Numbered from the stretch's first letter, positions 24,592-33,493 are shown. The stretch: 64,000 nucleotides of DNA from Clostridia bacterium (GCA_026415435.1 JAOAHC010000035.1:1-64000), one strand, 5' to 3'. Translations and numbers: made by a program. Notes: a model not told the origin generated them from the sequence alone.

Positions 24592-27402
24592 ATGGATGAA
24601 GAAGAATTAGATGATGATGTAAATGGAGCAGGACAAGATGAAGATACAGATAGTCAGTCTGGTGGACAAGAACAAGAAGATGGTAGTTCAAGACAGTCTA
24701 CTGTAAGTAACCCCATAAACGGTATACCTGGTGCAGGTAATAAAGCAAGGCAATTTATTAAGAGTCCTATAAATTCTAATACTGTTAGAGCGCTTGCACA
24801 AGGGCTTAGAACTATAATAAACGCTATCCCTATTCATTATAGAATAATTGCTATATCTGTGGTAGTTCTTGCTATAGTAATATATGTTATTATCAGTAGC
24901 TACTTAATAATTGATTTATCATCAAAAACAGTTGTTACCACCGTAAATACTTACGTAGGTAAAATAGATGATCCTTTAAAGAAGGCAGATTATGATAAAA
25001 ATAAATCTTTGTTACTTTTTTCGCTTGATGATATAAACAGTATGTATACAGAGTTTATGAATAGTACAGACGGTGATAAAAATGTACTTGAAGATCTAAC
25101 CAAAAAATTTAAAAATGGTAATAAGATAAGTAAAAACACTATACTTAATGGTGCCATTTCATCAAACGATGAAAGAGAATTGTACAAGCATATTCTACTT
25201 ACTGAAAAATATAATTTTAATAATGTTAAGTGGAAAGAGTATAATCATGGTGTTAGTTCAACAACATCGCCTAAAATGAAAGTGGATAGTAATTTAGGTC
25301 TTCAATATCCGGATGATCCAGACATAAATGTAAAACAATTTGTTAATATGTTATATCCATACTTGCAATCATGGTATATACCACTTGCAATGTATTCAGG
25401 TTCACTTAATTCAGGTACTGAAAATGTATCAAAAAAGAATACAGATTTTGCATATCAAATAGTTTGTAATGCATATAGTGATATAACAATGGCTAAATAT
25501 GATATGGAAACATTATCAAATGAATATGAAGAGATAATATATGACGAATCTAGATTTTCTTCGGAAAATAAGGCTCAATCATTGGTCAAGAGCAATAAGA
25601 CAATAAATACATCATATTATATAGAGTCTGCAAAAACATTTGACTTAATATTTGTCAATGAATACAACTATGTTAGATACAATGAAAACAATACACCTGA
25701 TTATGTAAGAAAAATAGAAGAACCATATTCTGATACTTATCAAGATGTCGAAGTTATTTTTAATAATAATGGTCCACCAACTATAAAACCTGTAACAAAA
25801 ACAAGAACAGGAAAAAAAATTAGAACAATAAAAACATGGTCAGATAGAGTTGAACAATCATATAGTTCAAAATATAAATATGGTGTAAATGATATAGAAG
25901 AATTTTCAGGACAAATATCTCAGGATGCAAGAGACTATTATTCAAAACTAGAGGAAAATGGATATTTAGATAGAATTATGCTTATAAATTCAAACAAAGA
26001 TATCTATCCTAAATATGTTGTAAGAGATACAGAATATGCTGAAAATGTTGGCTACGATAAATCATATTTAACGCTATATTATTCTCATTTAAGAAAACTA
26101 CTATTATCAATGAGTGAAAATATAAATAACTTACCAATAGTATATGGTCAAACATTAGACATTAATTTAAAATATAATTCTACTGATAATATTTTTGGAA
26201 TAGGATATTTAAATTTATTAGATACTAGTTCAATTGTAAAACAGCCACTAAGTGCTGAAGTTGAAGCATATAGATCAAGAGTTGAGAAAATTGCAAGTGA
26301 GTTTGGGATGTCAGACTATGTAGATCTTATTTTAGCAGTTATGATGCAAGAGTCTGGTGGTAGATTGGTAGATGTAATGCAATCATCTGAAAGTTTGGGA
26401 CTAAAACCAAATGAGATAGGAAAAGGAGCAGTAGTAAATCTAAGTGCTGATGTGCTTAAAGGGCTTGGAATGTCTGAAAATCTTGTTGGAACTACTTTGA
26501 CTAATGAAATAGCTACAGAGATAAGTCTAAGACAAGGAATTAAATATCTAAAATATTGTTTGGATACTACAAAGGGAGATATAGTATTAGCATTACAATG
26601 TTATAACTATGGAACAGGATTTTATAGTTATGCTATTAAAAACGGAGGATATTCGCTTGAGGTTGCAGCAGCATTTAGTGATACTATGGCAGCAAAATAT
26701 GGATGGGACAGATATGGAGACAAGCTATATGTTTTAAATGTACTAAGATACTATAATAAAGAGATAAATATAAATTTTGGTTCTACTTTTGGACAAAGTT
26801 ATTCTGAAACACCTATGAGTGGATGGTTGTTTGCATCAGTTGCAGATAATAAGCCAGCAGCAAAATTTGGTGAGTTTAACTACAAAAAAACAGGTGGCAG
26901 AAATATAGACATAAGTGATACATGGGAAGCAAATAATTTAGTAAATGTTCAATGTGTAGTTAATGGTGAGGTTTTCTTTACTGCAAAGGTAAATAAGGCA
27001 GCTAAGGCAAATTTCGAACAAGCATTTAAAAATATAGCTACATTAATTGAAAATGATACATTGTCTAAATCTAATGTTGTATATGGAGGATCATATGTAC
27101 CTAGATATATGGCTTCAGGTACAGGAAAACTTAGTTATCATTCATGGGGTATAGCAATTGATTTTAATTATTCATTGAAAATAGGTTCTTATGTTCCATA
27201 TGCTTCAATGGGTATAGACACATGGAATTCTTATCAATCTTTCATTCAAAGTGAGTGCGGAGGTATTGAAGCAAATTCAAAAAATGTAAATTACGTATTA
27301 TGGAAATATGCTTTTGAGCCAGCAGGATTTAGATGGGGTGGAAATTGGCGTGGAAGTAGTGTTAGCTATTTTGATCCAATGCATTATGAAATAAATTTTT
27401 AG
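24592..27402 (+). CDS. Membrane-anchored muramidase plus M15 peptidase
   Basis: A 936-residue two-enzyme peptidoglycan hydrolase. An acidic cytoplasmic region (1-80) leads to one helix (about 82-108) and a 430-residue outside region. A lysozyme-like domain follows at about 555-720 ('VMMQESGGRL', catalytic Glu587, 'ALQCYNYGTGF'). The C-terminal VanY/M15 domain (about 745-936) has zinc ligands His850 and Asp857 in 'SYHSWGIAIDFN' and His931 in 'DPMHYE'. Gram-positive conjugation systems usually pair a muramidase with NlpC/P60; an M15 partner is different. It would open both glycan and peptide so that the transfer channel can cross the wall. Confidence 0.88.
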   Translation: MDEEELDDDVNGAGQDEDTDSQSGGQEQEDGSSRQSTVSNPINGIPGAGNKARQFIKSPINSNTVRALAQGLRTIINAIPIHYRIIAISVVVLAIVIYVIISSYLIIDLSSKTVVTTVNTYVGKIDDPLKKADYDKNKSLLLFSLDDINSMYTEFMNSTDGDKNVLEDLTKKFKNGNKISKNTILNGAISSNDERELYKHILLTEKYNFNNVKWKEYNHGVSSTTSPKMKVDSNLGLQYPDDPDINVKQFVNMLYPYLQSWYIPLAMYSGSLNSGTENVSKKNTDFAYQIVCNAYSDITMAKYDMETLSNEYEEIIYDESRFSSENKAQSLVKSNKTINTSYYIESAKTFDLIFVNEYNYVRYNENNTPDYVRKIEEPYSDTYQDVEVIFNNNGPPTIKPVTKTRTGKKIRTIKTWSDRVEQSYSSKYKYGVNDIEEFSGQISQDARDYYSKLEENGYLDRIMLINSNKDIYPKYVVRDTEYAENVGYDKSYLTLYYSHLRKLLLSMSENINNLPIVYGQTLDINLKYNSTDNIFGIGYLNLLDTSSIVKQPLSAEVEAYRSRVEKIASEFGMSDYVDLILAVMMQESGGRLVDVMQSSESLGLKPNEIGKGAVVNLSADVLKGLGMSENLVGTTLTNEIATEISLRQGIKYLKYCLDTTKGDIVLALQCYNYGTGFYSYAIKNGGYSLEVAAAFSDTMAAKYGWDRYGDKLYVLNVLRYYNKEININFGSTFGQSYSETPMSGWLFASVADNKPAAKFGEFNYKKTGGRNIDISDTWEANNLVNVQCVVNGEVFFTAKVNKAAKANFEQAFKNIATLIENDTLSKSNVVYGGSYVPRYMASGTGKLSYHSWGIAIDFNYSLKIGSYVPYASMGIDTWNSYQSFIQSECGGIEANSKNVNYVLWKYAFEPAGFRWGGNWRGSSVSYFDPMHYEINF

Positions 27403-27450
27403 TTATAGAAAGGATTATATTATTTATAATTAATATAATGATTAAATGTT

Positions 27451-28275
27451 ATGAATAAAAATTTAAAATTAGTAGAAAGTATAAGTAAAATAGTTATAAT
27501 ACTTGCTATAATAGGTATAATTGGTGTTATAATATATAATAAAAACTATTTTATGTTAAAAGAGTCTAATGAATACATAGATTTTAGTAAATATGAAAAT
27601 GAGGATGGAACAATTAATTTAAATCAAGAATTAAAATCAAAATTAACAGATTATTATGTATTTACAAAAAATATATCATTACTAAATTTTAATAGACAAG
27701 ATAATATAGATACTCAATATTATAACCTTGTAGTAAATCTCATATATAACTTATCAAATAGTAAAAAATTAACGTACATTGATGGTGAAAATAGTGATTT
27801 ACCAAAATTATATAATGGATATATAAATTACTATATGACTAAGAAAAATTTCTATACAGCCTTTAATGAACTATATAATCTAAATGTTGATTATATTGAT
27901 ATATCAACTGTAGAAGGACTAAACAATTTTATTTACTATGATAAAAATAAACAGATCTATTATTTTTGTACTGATCAAATATATGTAAGAGATACTGTTG
28001 ATATATATGGTGTAGAAAGTATAAAGAAACAGAATGATAGGTATTTATGCACAATGTATAAATATAGCTATTATGAAAATGATGAAGACAAATCTAATGC
28101 AATGTATTCAGAAATTACAGAAAATATAAAACAAGGAAATTATAATTATATAAATACAACCTTAAATGATAAGTATGTTATAAATATAAATAAGGTAGAA
28201 ATGGATTTTAATCAAAATCCTAGGGGAAAAATATTTAAATATACCATATATAATATTGCAACACAAATTATATAA
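27451..28275 (+). CDS. Single-span membrane protein, unknown family
   Basis: A 274-residue protein with one N-terminal helix (about 12-28) and an Asn/Tyr/Lys-rich outside part. Segments such as 'YINYYMTKKNFYTAFNELYNLN' suggest an NTF2-like helical start followed by strands ('YYFCTDQIYVRD'), again recalling VirB8-type scaffolds, but no motif fixes this. The ribosome binding site is poor (GAAAGG is over 30 bases upstream), so translation may be weak or coupled to the hydrolase gene 48 bases earlier. It is the third single-span protein of the locus. Confidence 0.55.
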   Translation: MNKNLKLVESISKIVIILAIIGIIGVIIYNKNYFMLKESNEYIDFSKYENEDGTINLNQELKSKLTDYYVFTKNISLLNFNRQDNIDTQYYNLVVNLIYNLSNSKKLTYIDGENSDLPKLYNGYINYYMTKKNFYTAFNELYNLNVDYIDISTVEGLNNFIYYDKNKQIYYFCTDQIYVRDTVDIYGVESIKKQNDRYLCTMYKYSYYENDEDKSNAMYSEITENIKQGNYNYINTTLNDKYVININKVEMDFNQNPRGKIFKYTIYNIATQII

Positions 28276-28313
28276 GTATATAATATATGTAAATATGATT
28301 GGAGAAAATACAT

Positions 28314-29147
28314 ATGGTAAATAGTGATAATAGTAAAAATATTAGGAATGCAAAAAAAAGAAGAAATATAGAAAATAGAAAGCAAGAATTTACACTAGAA
28401 CAACTAGAACAAATAAAAAAGGATCAACAAGTTCTAGATATGTTAGTTGAATCTGTAGATGATAGTTTTAACATGATAGGTGTAGTTGGAGATAATATAA
28501 AATCTATTATTCCTAGAGAAGAAGCATCTAGTATTGTTTTAGATAATGGGCTCGTTGACGAGAGACACATAGTAAATAAGGTTAATAAAAGAGTACAAGT
28601 ATGTATAAAAGATATAATTGTAAATCCAGATAATACAGTGGAACTGATACTATCTAAAAAGATACTTGAACTTAAGGTTAGAAAATGGATGTATATGCAT
28701 TTAAAACCAGGTATGAAATTAAGAGGAGTAGTAAGAAATATTACAGACTATGCAGCTTTTGTAGATGTTGGTGGAGGAGTTTTTGGAATACTTAAACTTC
28801 CAGATATTTGTGATATACCTGTAAATAATGTCTCTGATATATTAAAACCTGGACAAAGGATAGAAGTTCTTGTAAAGAAATATGATAGAGATACAGGGCG
28901 AATTGAGCTTTCGTATAAAGAATTTTTAGGTACTTTTGAAGATAATATTAAAAAGATATCTGAAGGTGATATTATAGAAGGAATAGTTAGAAATAGAACA
29001 AAAACTGGAGTGTTTGTTGAATTAAAGCCTAATTTGGTTGGACTTGCTGATCATGTAAATGGTATAGAATATGGACAAAAAGTATTAGTAAGTATAAAAA
29101 GAATAGTTCCTGAAAAAAAGAAAATAAAGATAGTAATAATAGGCTAA
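28314..29147 (+). CDS. S1-domain RNA-binding protein
   Basis: A 277-residue soluble protein. The first 60 residues are basic and helical; 'IRNAKKRRNIENRKQEFT' could bind nucleic acid. Two S1/OB-fold domains follow: about 130-205 ('GMKLRGVVRNITDYAAFVD', 'GRIELSYK') and about 215-277 ('GDIIEGIVRNRTKTGVFVEL'), and 'GVVGDNIKSIIPREEASS' upstream resembles a truncated first S1 repeat, as in ribosomal protein S1. The start is ATG 28314, nine bases after TTGGAG; the TTG itself is too close to be the start. Placement in a secretion-like operon is unusual. It may regulate locus mRNAs or bind the transferred molecule. Confidence 0.75.
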   Translation: MVNSDNSKNIRNAKKRRNIENRKQEFTLEQLEQIKKDQQVLDMLVESVDDSFNMIGVVGDNIKSIIPREEASSIVLDNGLVDERHIVNKVNKRVQVCIKDIIVNPDNTVELILSKKILELKVRKWMYMHLKPGMKLRGVVRNITDYAAFVDVGGGVFGILKLPDICDIPVNNVSDILKPGQRIEVLVKKYDRDTGRIELSYKEFLGTFEDNIKKISEGDIIEGIVRNRTKTGVFVELKPNLVGLADHVNGIEYGQKVLVSIKRIVPEKKKIKIVIIG

Positions 29148-29246
29148 AATACAATTTGGTATCAACGTCAAATTAGTTAAGTAAAATTTGATGTTTATAT
29201 AGATAATAGTTAAATTTTTAAGTTAAAATTTAAGGAGTGAATTAAA

Positions 29247-30269
29247 ATGGTAAATGATAAAGAAGTAAAAACAAGTGTATCACCTTTTGCGGTGAGAGAA
29301 AATGAAGTTAAAGTATTTGATGGCAAAGAAGGATTTGCATCAATAAATCAAGTTGTATTTAAAATGGACATGGGTTATATAAATGAATATCATGTTAAAG
29401 CTTTAGAAGTGGTTAATGAGTTTGGTTTTGTTACATCAAGACAAGTTACCCAAGTGCTAGAAGTAAGAAAAAAACTAGAAGATGTTGAACCCGATAAAAG
29501 ACAAGATAAAGTAGCTAAATGGCTAGAAGACCTTACAAAATCTAAGGTTTTAGCAAGATATTATTTTCAAAGTGAATCTGGAAAAAGTTCGTATAGAGCC
29601 TATTCACTAGATAAAATAGCAACATATATTTTAAAACAAAGAAATATAGCAACATCTTGGCAACCAACTGATAATACTAAACCATCATATGCCGTAAAAA
29701 GAAAATTAGCAGGAAATCAAATTATAATTGCATATATGCAAAAAGTGGGAGCATTTTTTGATGTAAATCCTAATGTATTACTTTATTCTAAAAAATATAA
29801 TGTGAAGTTTAAACCAACAGGTGGTATGATAAAACTAAAGGAAAATGCAGATGAACTAGATTTTATATTTGAAGTTGTAAGAAGAAATGAAGATTGGCAA
29901 AATATGTTTGCAGAAAAAGTTCAACTATATTCTGACTTCTATGAAAATTTCGTTAAAAATGATTGTGGTTTTTACAATGCTCCACAGTTAGTATTTGTTG
30001 GAGAAGATGTTCAACATTTAGCAGAAATGTTTAGAGTCATAAAAAAAGTAACTAATGTTTTAAAAGATGAAGATATGTATTTTACAACTGATTTAAAACA
30101 ACTAGAATTGAGTTTAGAAAATTCAATAGAAGTATTCCAACTTGATAGTGAAAGTAAAAAATATAGACTTATCAATAAACCACTTGAAATATTAAAACAA
30201 GGATTAAGCGAGAGTGCTACTAGTAGTGCTAAAAAAGCAAGCTTTAATCCTAATATGATTGTAGAGTAG
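29247..30269 (+). CDS. Replication-relaxation-like winged-helix protein
   Basis: A 340-residue soluble protein. Residues about 40-115 form a winged helix ('HVKALEVVNEFGFVTSRQVTQVL', then 'LEDLTKSKVLARYYFQSESGK'). The middle, 'AVKRKLAGNQIIIAYMQKVGAF', and the acidic strand 'ADELDFIFEVVRR' recall the replication-relaxation family (PF13814), found on plasmids and conjugative elements. The usual nuclease-like PD-(D/E)XK residues are not clear here. It is the last gene of the locus, 99 bases after the S1 gene. A DNA-processing role in transfer would make sense, but the family match is tentative. Confidence 0.55.
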   Translation: MVNDKEVKTSVSPFAVRENEVKVFDGKEGFASINQVVFKMDMGYINEYHVKALEVVNEFGFVTSRQVTQVLEVRKKLEDVEPDKRQDKVAKWLEDLTKSKVLARYYFQSESGKSSYRAYSLDKIATYILKQRNIATSWQPTDNTKPSYAVKRKLAGNQIIIAYMQKVGAFFDVNPNVLLYSKKYNVKFKPTGGMIKLKENADELDFIFEVVRRNEDWQNMFAEKVQLYSDFYENFVKNDCGFYNAPQLVFVGEDVQHLAEMFRVIKKVTNVLKDEDMYFTTDLKQLELSLENSIEVFQLDSESKKYRLINKPLEILKQGLSESATSSAKKASFNPNMIVE

Positions 30270-30277
30270 GTAAAACT

Positions 30278-30694
30278 ATGAATAGTTCTGCAAGGGCGAT
30301 AATTGAAATTGATAATAAATATATTTTTATAAAAAGGGAAAATAAACCAAACTGCGAATACAAATTATTTTATACTGTACCTGGAGGCCAGCTTGAAGAA
30401 GGAGAGACTTTTGAAGAAGCATGTGTTAGGGAGATGTATGAAGAGTTAGGCATCAATATAAAGATAAATGGATTATTTTACGAAGAATATAACGAAGATG
30501 TAAAAAAAATCGAAAAATATTTCTTGGCTGAATATATAAGTGGTAATATAGGATCAGGTACTGGAGTAGAATTTTCAAATCCTGATGAAAAGACATATGG
30601 GAGTTATAAAATAGAATTAGTAGAAAAATCAAAAATTGGTGAACTTAACATACTTCCTAAGAGTATAAAAAATAAATTAATGGAAATTTTATAA
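30278..30694 (+). CDS. Nudix hydrolase
   Basis: A 138-residue Nudix-fold enzyme. The Nudix box is 'GGQLEEGETFEEACVREMYEELGI' with the REMYEELG core, giving the metal-binding glutamates. The N terminus 'SARAIIEIDNKYIFIKRENKPN' fits ADP-ribose or nucleotide-sugar pyrophosphohydrolases of the general housekeeping type. It starts nine bases after the preceding gene, with only a weak ribosome binding site, so it may be translated by coupling. A bidirectional terminator follows. No link with the type IV-like machine is evident beyond position. Substrate is unknown. Confidence 0.9.
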   Translation: MNSSARAIIEIDNKYIFIKRENKPNCEYKLFYTVPGGQLEEGETFEEACVREMYEELGINIKINGLFYEEYNEDVKKIEKYFLAEYISGNIGSGTGVEFSNPDEKTYGSYKIELVEKSKIGELNILPKSIKNKLMEIL

Positions 30695-30699
30695 AAATT

Positions 30700-30735
30700 A
30701 AGAAGGTGATTTTTAAATAAATCACCTTCTTTTCT
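30700..30735. terminator. Bidirectional terminator
   Basis: A perfect 13-bp stem (30700-30712 with 30719-30731) with T runs on both strands ends the plus-strand locus and the convergent vanW-like gene. Confidence 0.9.
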
Positions 30736-31471
30736 ATATTGCACTACTTGAAGTTGTAAGTTTAATTAATTTAACAGTTACATTATTATCATCATTTGAG
30801 GCAAGTACTTTTAAGTCACTTCCAGAATTATTAATAAATTTTAAATCTCTATGGCCATAAAATACAGTGGCATCCTTATCAACAGGAACATAGTATACAC
30901 GTCTACTATGAGGATGCCTTTCTGTTACTTGTAAATTAGTCATTAGAGCAGTATTATATAAAGTACTACTTATTTGGCATATTCCTCCACCATACATTTT
31001 TATTTTATTACCATTAGAATCAAATCCTATTGCCTCTTTATATCCGTTAGAGGCATCCATTGCACCAATTAAACCATTAAAAGAGAATTCTTGATTTGAT
31101 TTAATAATAGTATTATTTAATTTACTTATTGCAAGAGAAATATTATGAACTCTATTTGCATCTTTATCATATATAGTTGTAGTATAAGTTGCAATTTCTG
31201 TTTCCTGAGTAGTAGTTACTGGTGGAATATTAACATTCATATTATCTTTTTCTTCTTGTGTTATACTTCCAGTATTACCACTATTATTATTTGTTTGATT
31301 ATTAGATTTTGGTATATTAGCACTTTCATTTACTGCGACTTTATTATTGTATAAGCTATTATTTGAACTGAATATGGTATATGCAATTATACCAATTATA
31401 ACTACAATTACAGCTGTCATAACGTATACAGTTACTTTCTCATTATCCATATTTGTTTTTTTATTAAACAT
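30734..31471 (-). CDS. VanW-family membrane-anchored protein
   Basis: A 245-residue protein with one transmembrane helix (about 14-35), an Asn/Thr/Ser-rich linker, and a VanW domain (about 120-230). The signature 'MYGGGICQISSTLYNTALM' followed by 'ERHPHSRRVYYVP' is typical. VanW-like proteins are frequent in Bacillota and are thought to act in or bind peptidoglycan, although the biochemical role is unsettled. The domain normally pairs with peptidoglycan-binding or G5 domains; neither is present. It is a monocistronic gene convergent with the Nudix gene. Confidence 0.9.
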   Translation of the reverse strand: MFNKKTNMDNEKVTVYVMTAVIVVIIGIIAYTIFSSNNSLYNNKVAVNESANIPKSNNQTNNNSGNTGSITQEEKDNMNVNIPPVTTTQETEIATYTTTIYDKDANRVHNISLAISKLNNTIIKSNQEFSFNGLIGAMDASNGYKEAIGFDSNGNKIKMYGGGICQISSTLYNTALMTNLQVTERHPHSRRVYYVPVDKDATVFYGHRDLKFINNSGSDLKVLASNDDNNVTVKLIKLTTSSSAI

Positions 31472-31621
31472 AAAAATCTCCTATTAAAATTTTACTATAA
31501 TTATTGTGTGCAAAAAAAGTAAAAATATTTGTTTTAAAAAATAAAAAAATAAATAAAAAACTACTAAAATATATTATATATTTAGCAGTATATAAATTAA
31601 AATTTATTCAATTTTCAAGGA

Positions 31622-32207
31622 TTATCCTTTATCTCTTAGGACCAATACTTCTATTTTTATTAGAGTATTATTATCTATCTTATAGAACATAAGCTTTCTT
31701 ATTGTAGTTATCTCTTTATTTAGTAAAATTTTCTCCTCTCTTTTGGTATATTAAGTAGATTTATTGAAGAGTCTAAAGAAATAGGTGAGATTATTTTATC
31801 CATACTAAAGCTTTTAATTTATTAATAATATCGTCATCAAATACTTCACCGTAGCCAATATGTTCCAACAGATCTCTCATTGAAAATATATTAGGCTTAA
31901 ATAGAATTTTCTGTTTTTTTCTGTGGTAATCCTATTAGTTTTATAGGTGTTTCAAACGAAATAGGTTCAGATTTTCCTAGATCCGAACCTAAATAAGTAT
32001 TAATACACTTATATATTTGTTCTTCTGTTTTTTTACCCAACATTTTAAGATTTGGTTTATACTTAAGGTGAAAAATAAGATCCTCTATTATATATATTCC
32101 AGCTCTCAATATAAGATTTTTGTTTTTGTAGGAAGTTCAAGAAGTTCTATTGGAGAAGACAAAGAAATTCTAGGATTTCTAGTTGTCTGATTTTTTAAAG
32201 TACTCAT
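31622..32207 (-). pseudogene. Decayed gene of repeated RpoA-CTD-like HhH modules
   Basis: Read from 32207 downward, five reading-frame pieces join into one protein. It alternates a linker of the form 'SPIS(L/F)..(P/S)I.LL.(L/I)P.K.K' with a helix-hairpin-helix module. Linkers begin 'RISLSSPIELLELP', 'EPISFETPIKLIGLP' and 'SPISLDSSINLLNIP'. Modules begin 'LILRAGIYIIEDLIFHL', 'ILFKPNIFSMRDLLEHI' and 'ILLNKEITTIRKLMFY'. The first module, with 'LGKKTEEQIYKCINTYLG', resembles the RNA polymerase alpha C-terminal domain. Frame changes occur near 32125, 31910, 31799 and 31729, each in or beside a poly-A run. The start lacks a ribosome binding site. It appears to be a remnant, with no other gene in this nearly 1-kb gap. 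Confidence 0.6.
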
Positions 32208-32373
32208 AAGATTATAACACTTTTATATTTATTAAAACATAAAGATATATATAAACTTTAGATGTAGTATACCATAATCTAATAATCTCTTATGCAATAC
32301 ATTATGTAAAACTATAACTTTGTTCTATTTGTTTTTAAAATAAATCTTCAATTTTAAACATGATGGTTTAAAG

Positions 32374-32402
32374 TTGAAATAGAAATAAAAAAATGATATA
32401 AT
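32374..32402 (+). promoter_or_regulatory. Promoter of the FGE-like gene
   Basis: TTGAAA, 17 bases, then TATAAT with the TGA extension, about 50 bases upstream of the start codon. Confidence 0.75.
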
Positions 32403-32454
32403 ATACGCAACTATATAAGATTATTAAAATTAACTATATTTTGAGGAGGCTTTT

Positions 32455-33399
32455 ATGAATAGCATAAAGATACCATGGGATAAAATGCCAGTAACGATGA
32501 CTATTGATGGTGATGCCAAAATCGAATCAACTATAGAAAAGGGACGGTTGATTATTGTAGTATACTCAGATCTTAGCGAACATGTAGTAAGAAATAAAAT
32601 GCCATTTGCTAAGAAGACACCATTTATACCCACAGGATTCAAACATGTATGTGGGGACATTGATGAAGGTTTTGTAATAGAGGATTCTTTAGGTAATCAG
32701 TTTGTATGGATTAATATAAAAATTCTTAAATTAAATGGTACGTTAAACGGTAATAGTTTTAATGAACAGTTTGGTAGAAGAAACTATAACAATTATATTT
32801 TTGGTAGAAATGGATATAATGAAGACATGAGCTTTGCTTTAATAAAACAGGTAGAAAGTGTAAAAAAGTATGGAGGATTCTATTTAGGTAGATATACAAT
32901 ATCATGTAATGATGGTAATCCTATGTCTGTATGTGGTGGCAAAGTATGGAATAATATATCGTGGTATGAAGCAGTAAATCAATCAAAAAATATGTCAAAA
33001 AATTGGAGTGATGGAACAACTGCACATGTGGTATATGGAGCAGAATACGATAGTGTACTTGAGTGGATACTCACAACAAAAAATAAGACTTTTGATGATA
33101 TTGCAAAAGACAGTACTTTTTTAGGAAGTTATAAAAATACAGAAGAAATTGATAAATCAATTAAACTTACAGGATCCAATAAAGAATTCATGATAAATAA
33201 TATAGATGGTCTTTATGGAAATGTAATGGAGTGGCAAATGGAGAAGTATACTAAATCTTTTTATACTGTTCGTGGAGGTGGTTGTTGTTCTTTAGGAGAG
33301 TACTATCCATCGGCTATACGTAATAAATACTCGCCATCTGAAGAGTATGATTTTGTGAGTTTTAGAGTAGCACTGTATATACCAGTGATCTTTAAATAA
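32455..33399 (+). CDS. Formylglycine-generating-enzyme-like (SUMF1-fold) protein
   Basis: A 314-residue protein without signal peptide. The C-terminal two thirds (about 80-310) show the FGE-sulfatase/SUMF1 C-type-lectin-like fold: 'YGGFYLGRYTIS', 'SWYEAVNQSKNM', 'DGLYGNVMEWQME', 'YTVRGGGCCSLG' and 'FVSFRVAL'. The paired Cys in GGGCC might be an active or metal site, but the full copper-binding Cys pair of true FGE is not clear. The first 80 residues are an unrecognised beta-rich domain. In many bacteria such domains are ligand-binding modules in phage or surface systems. A weak hairpin (33407-33442) follows. Confidence 0.8.
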   Translation: MNSIKIPWDKMPVTMTIDGDAKIESTIEKGRLIIVVYSDLSEHVVRNKMPFAKKTPFIPTGFKHVCGDIDEGFVIEDSLGNQFVWINIKILKLNGTLNGNSFNEQFGRRNYNNYIFGRNGYNEDMSFALIKQVESVKKYGGFYLGRYTISCNDGNPMSVCGGKVWNNISWYEAVNQSKNMSKNWSDGTTAHVVYGAEYDSVLEWILTTKNKTFDDIAKDSTFLGSYKNTEEIDKSIKLTGSNKEFMINNIDGLYGNVMEWQMEKYTKSFYTVRGGGCCSLGEYYPSAIRNKYSPSEEYDFVSFRVALYIPVIFK

Positions 33400-33493
33400 T
33401 AATTTTAAATAGCGTTTTTGCCTGTTGGTAGAAATGCTATTTATACTTTCTTATTAGAAATATATTTCAAAAAATACGCCCACCCAAAAAATG

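Noticed and set aside
29148..29246. Terminator between the S1 and replication-relaxation-like genes
   Set aside because: A weak AT-only repeat with one G-U pair and no T run does not support efficient termination.
15276..30269. Complete integrative conjugative element
   Set aside because: No integrase, relaxase, VirD4 or flanking direct repeats were found; base composition matches the surroundings.
31504..31692. 62-residue plus-strand reading frame near the decayed HhH gene
   Set aside because: Lys/Ile/Leu-rich chance frame with no ribosome binding site; the opposite strand shows a better coding pattern.
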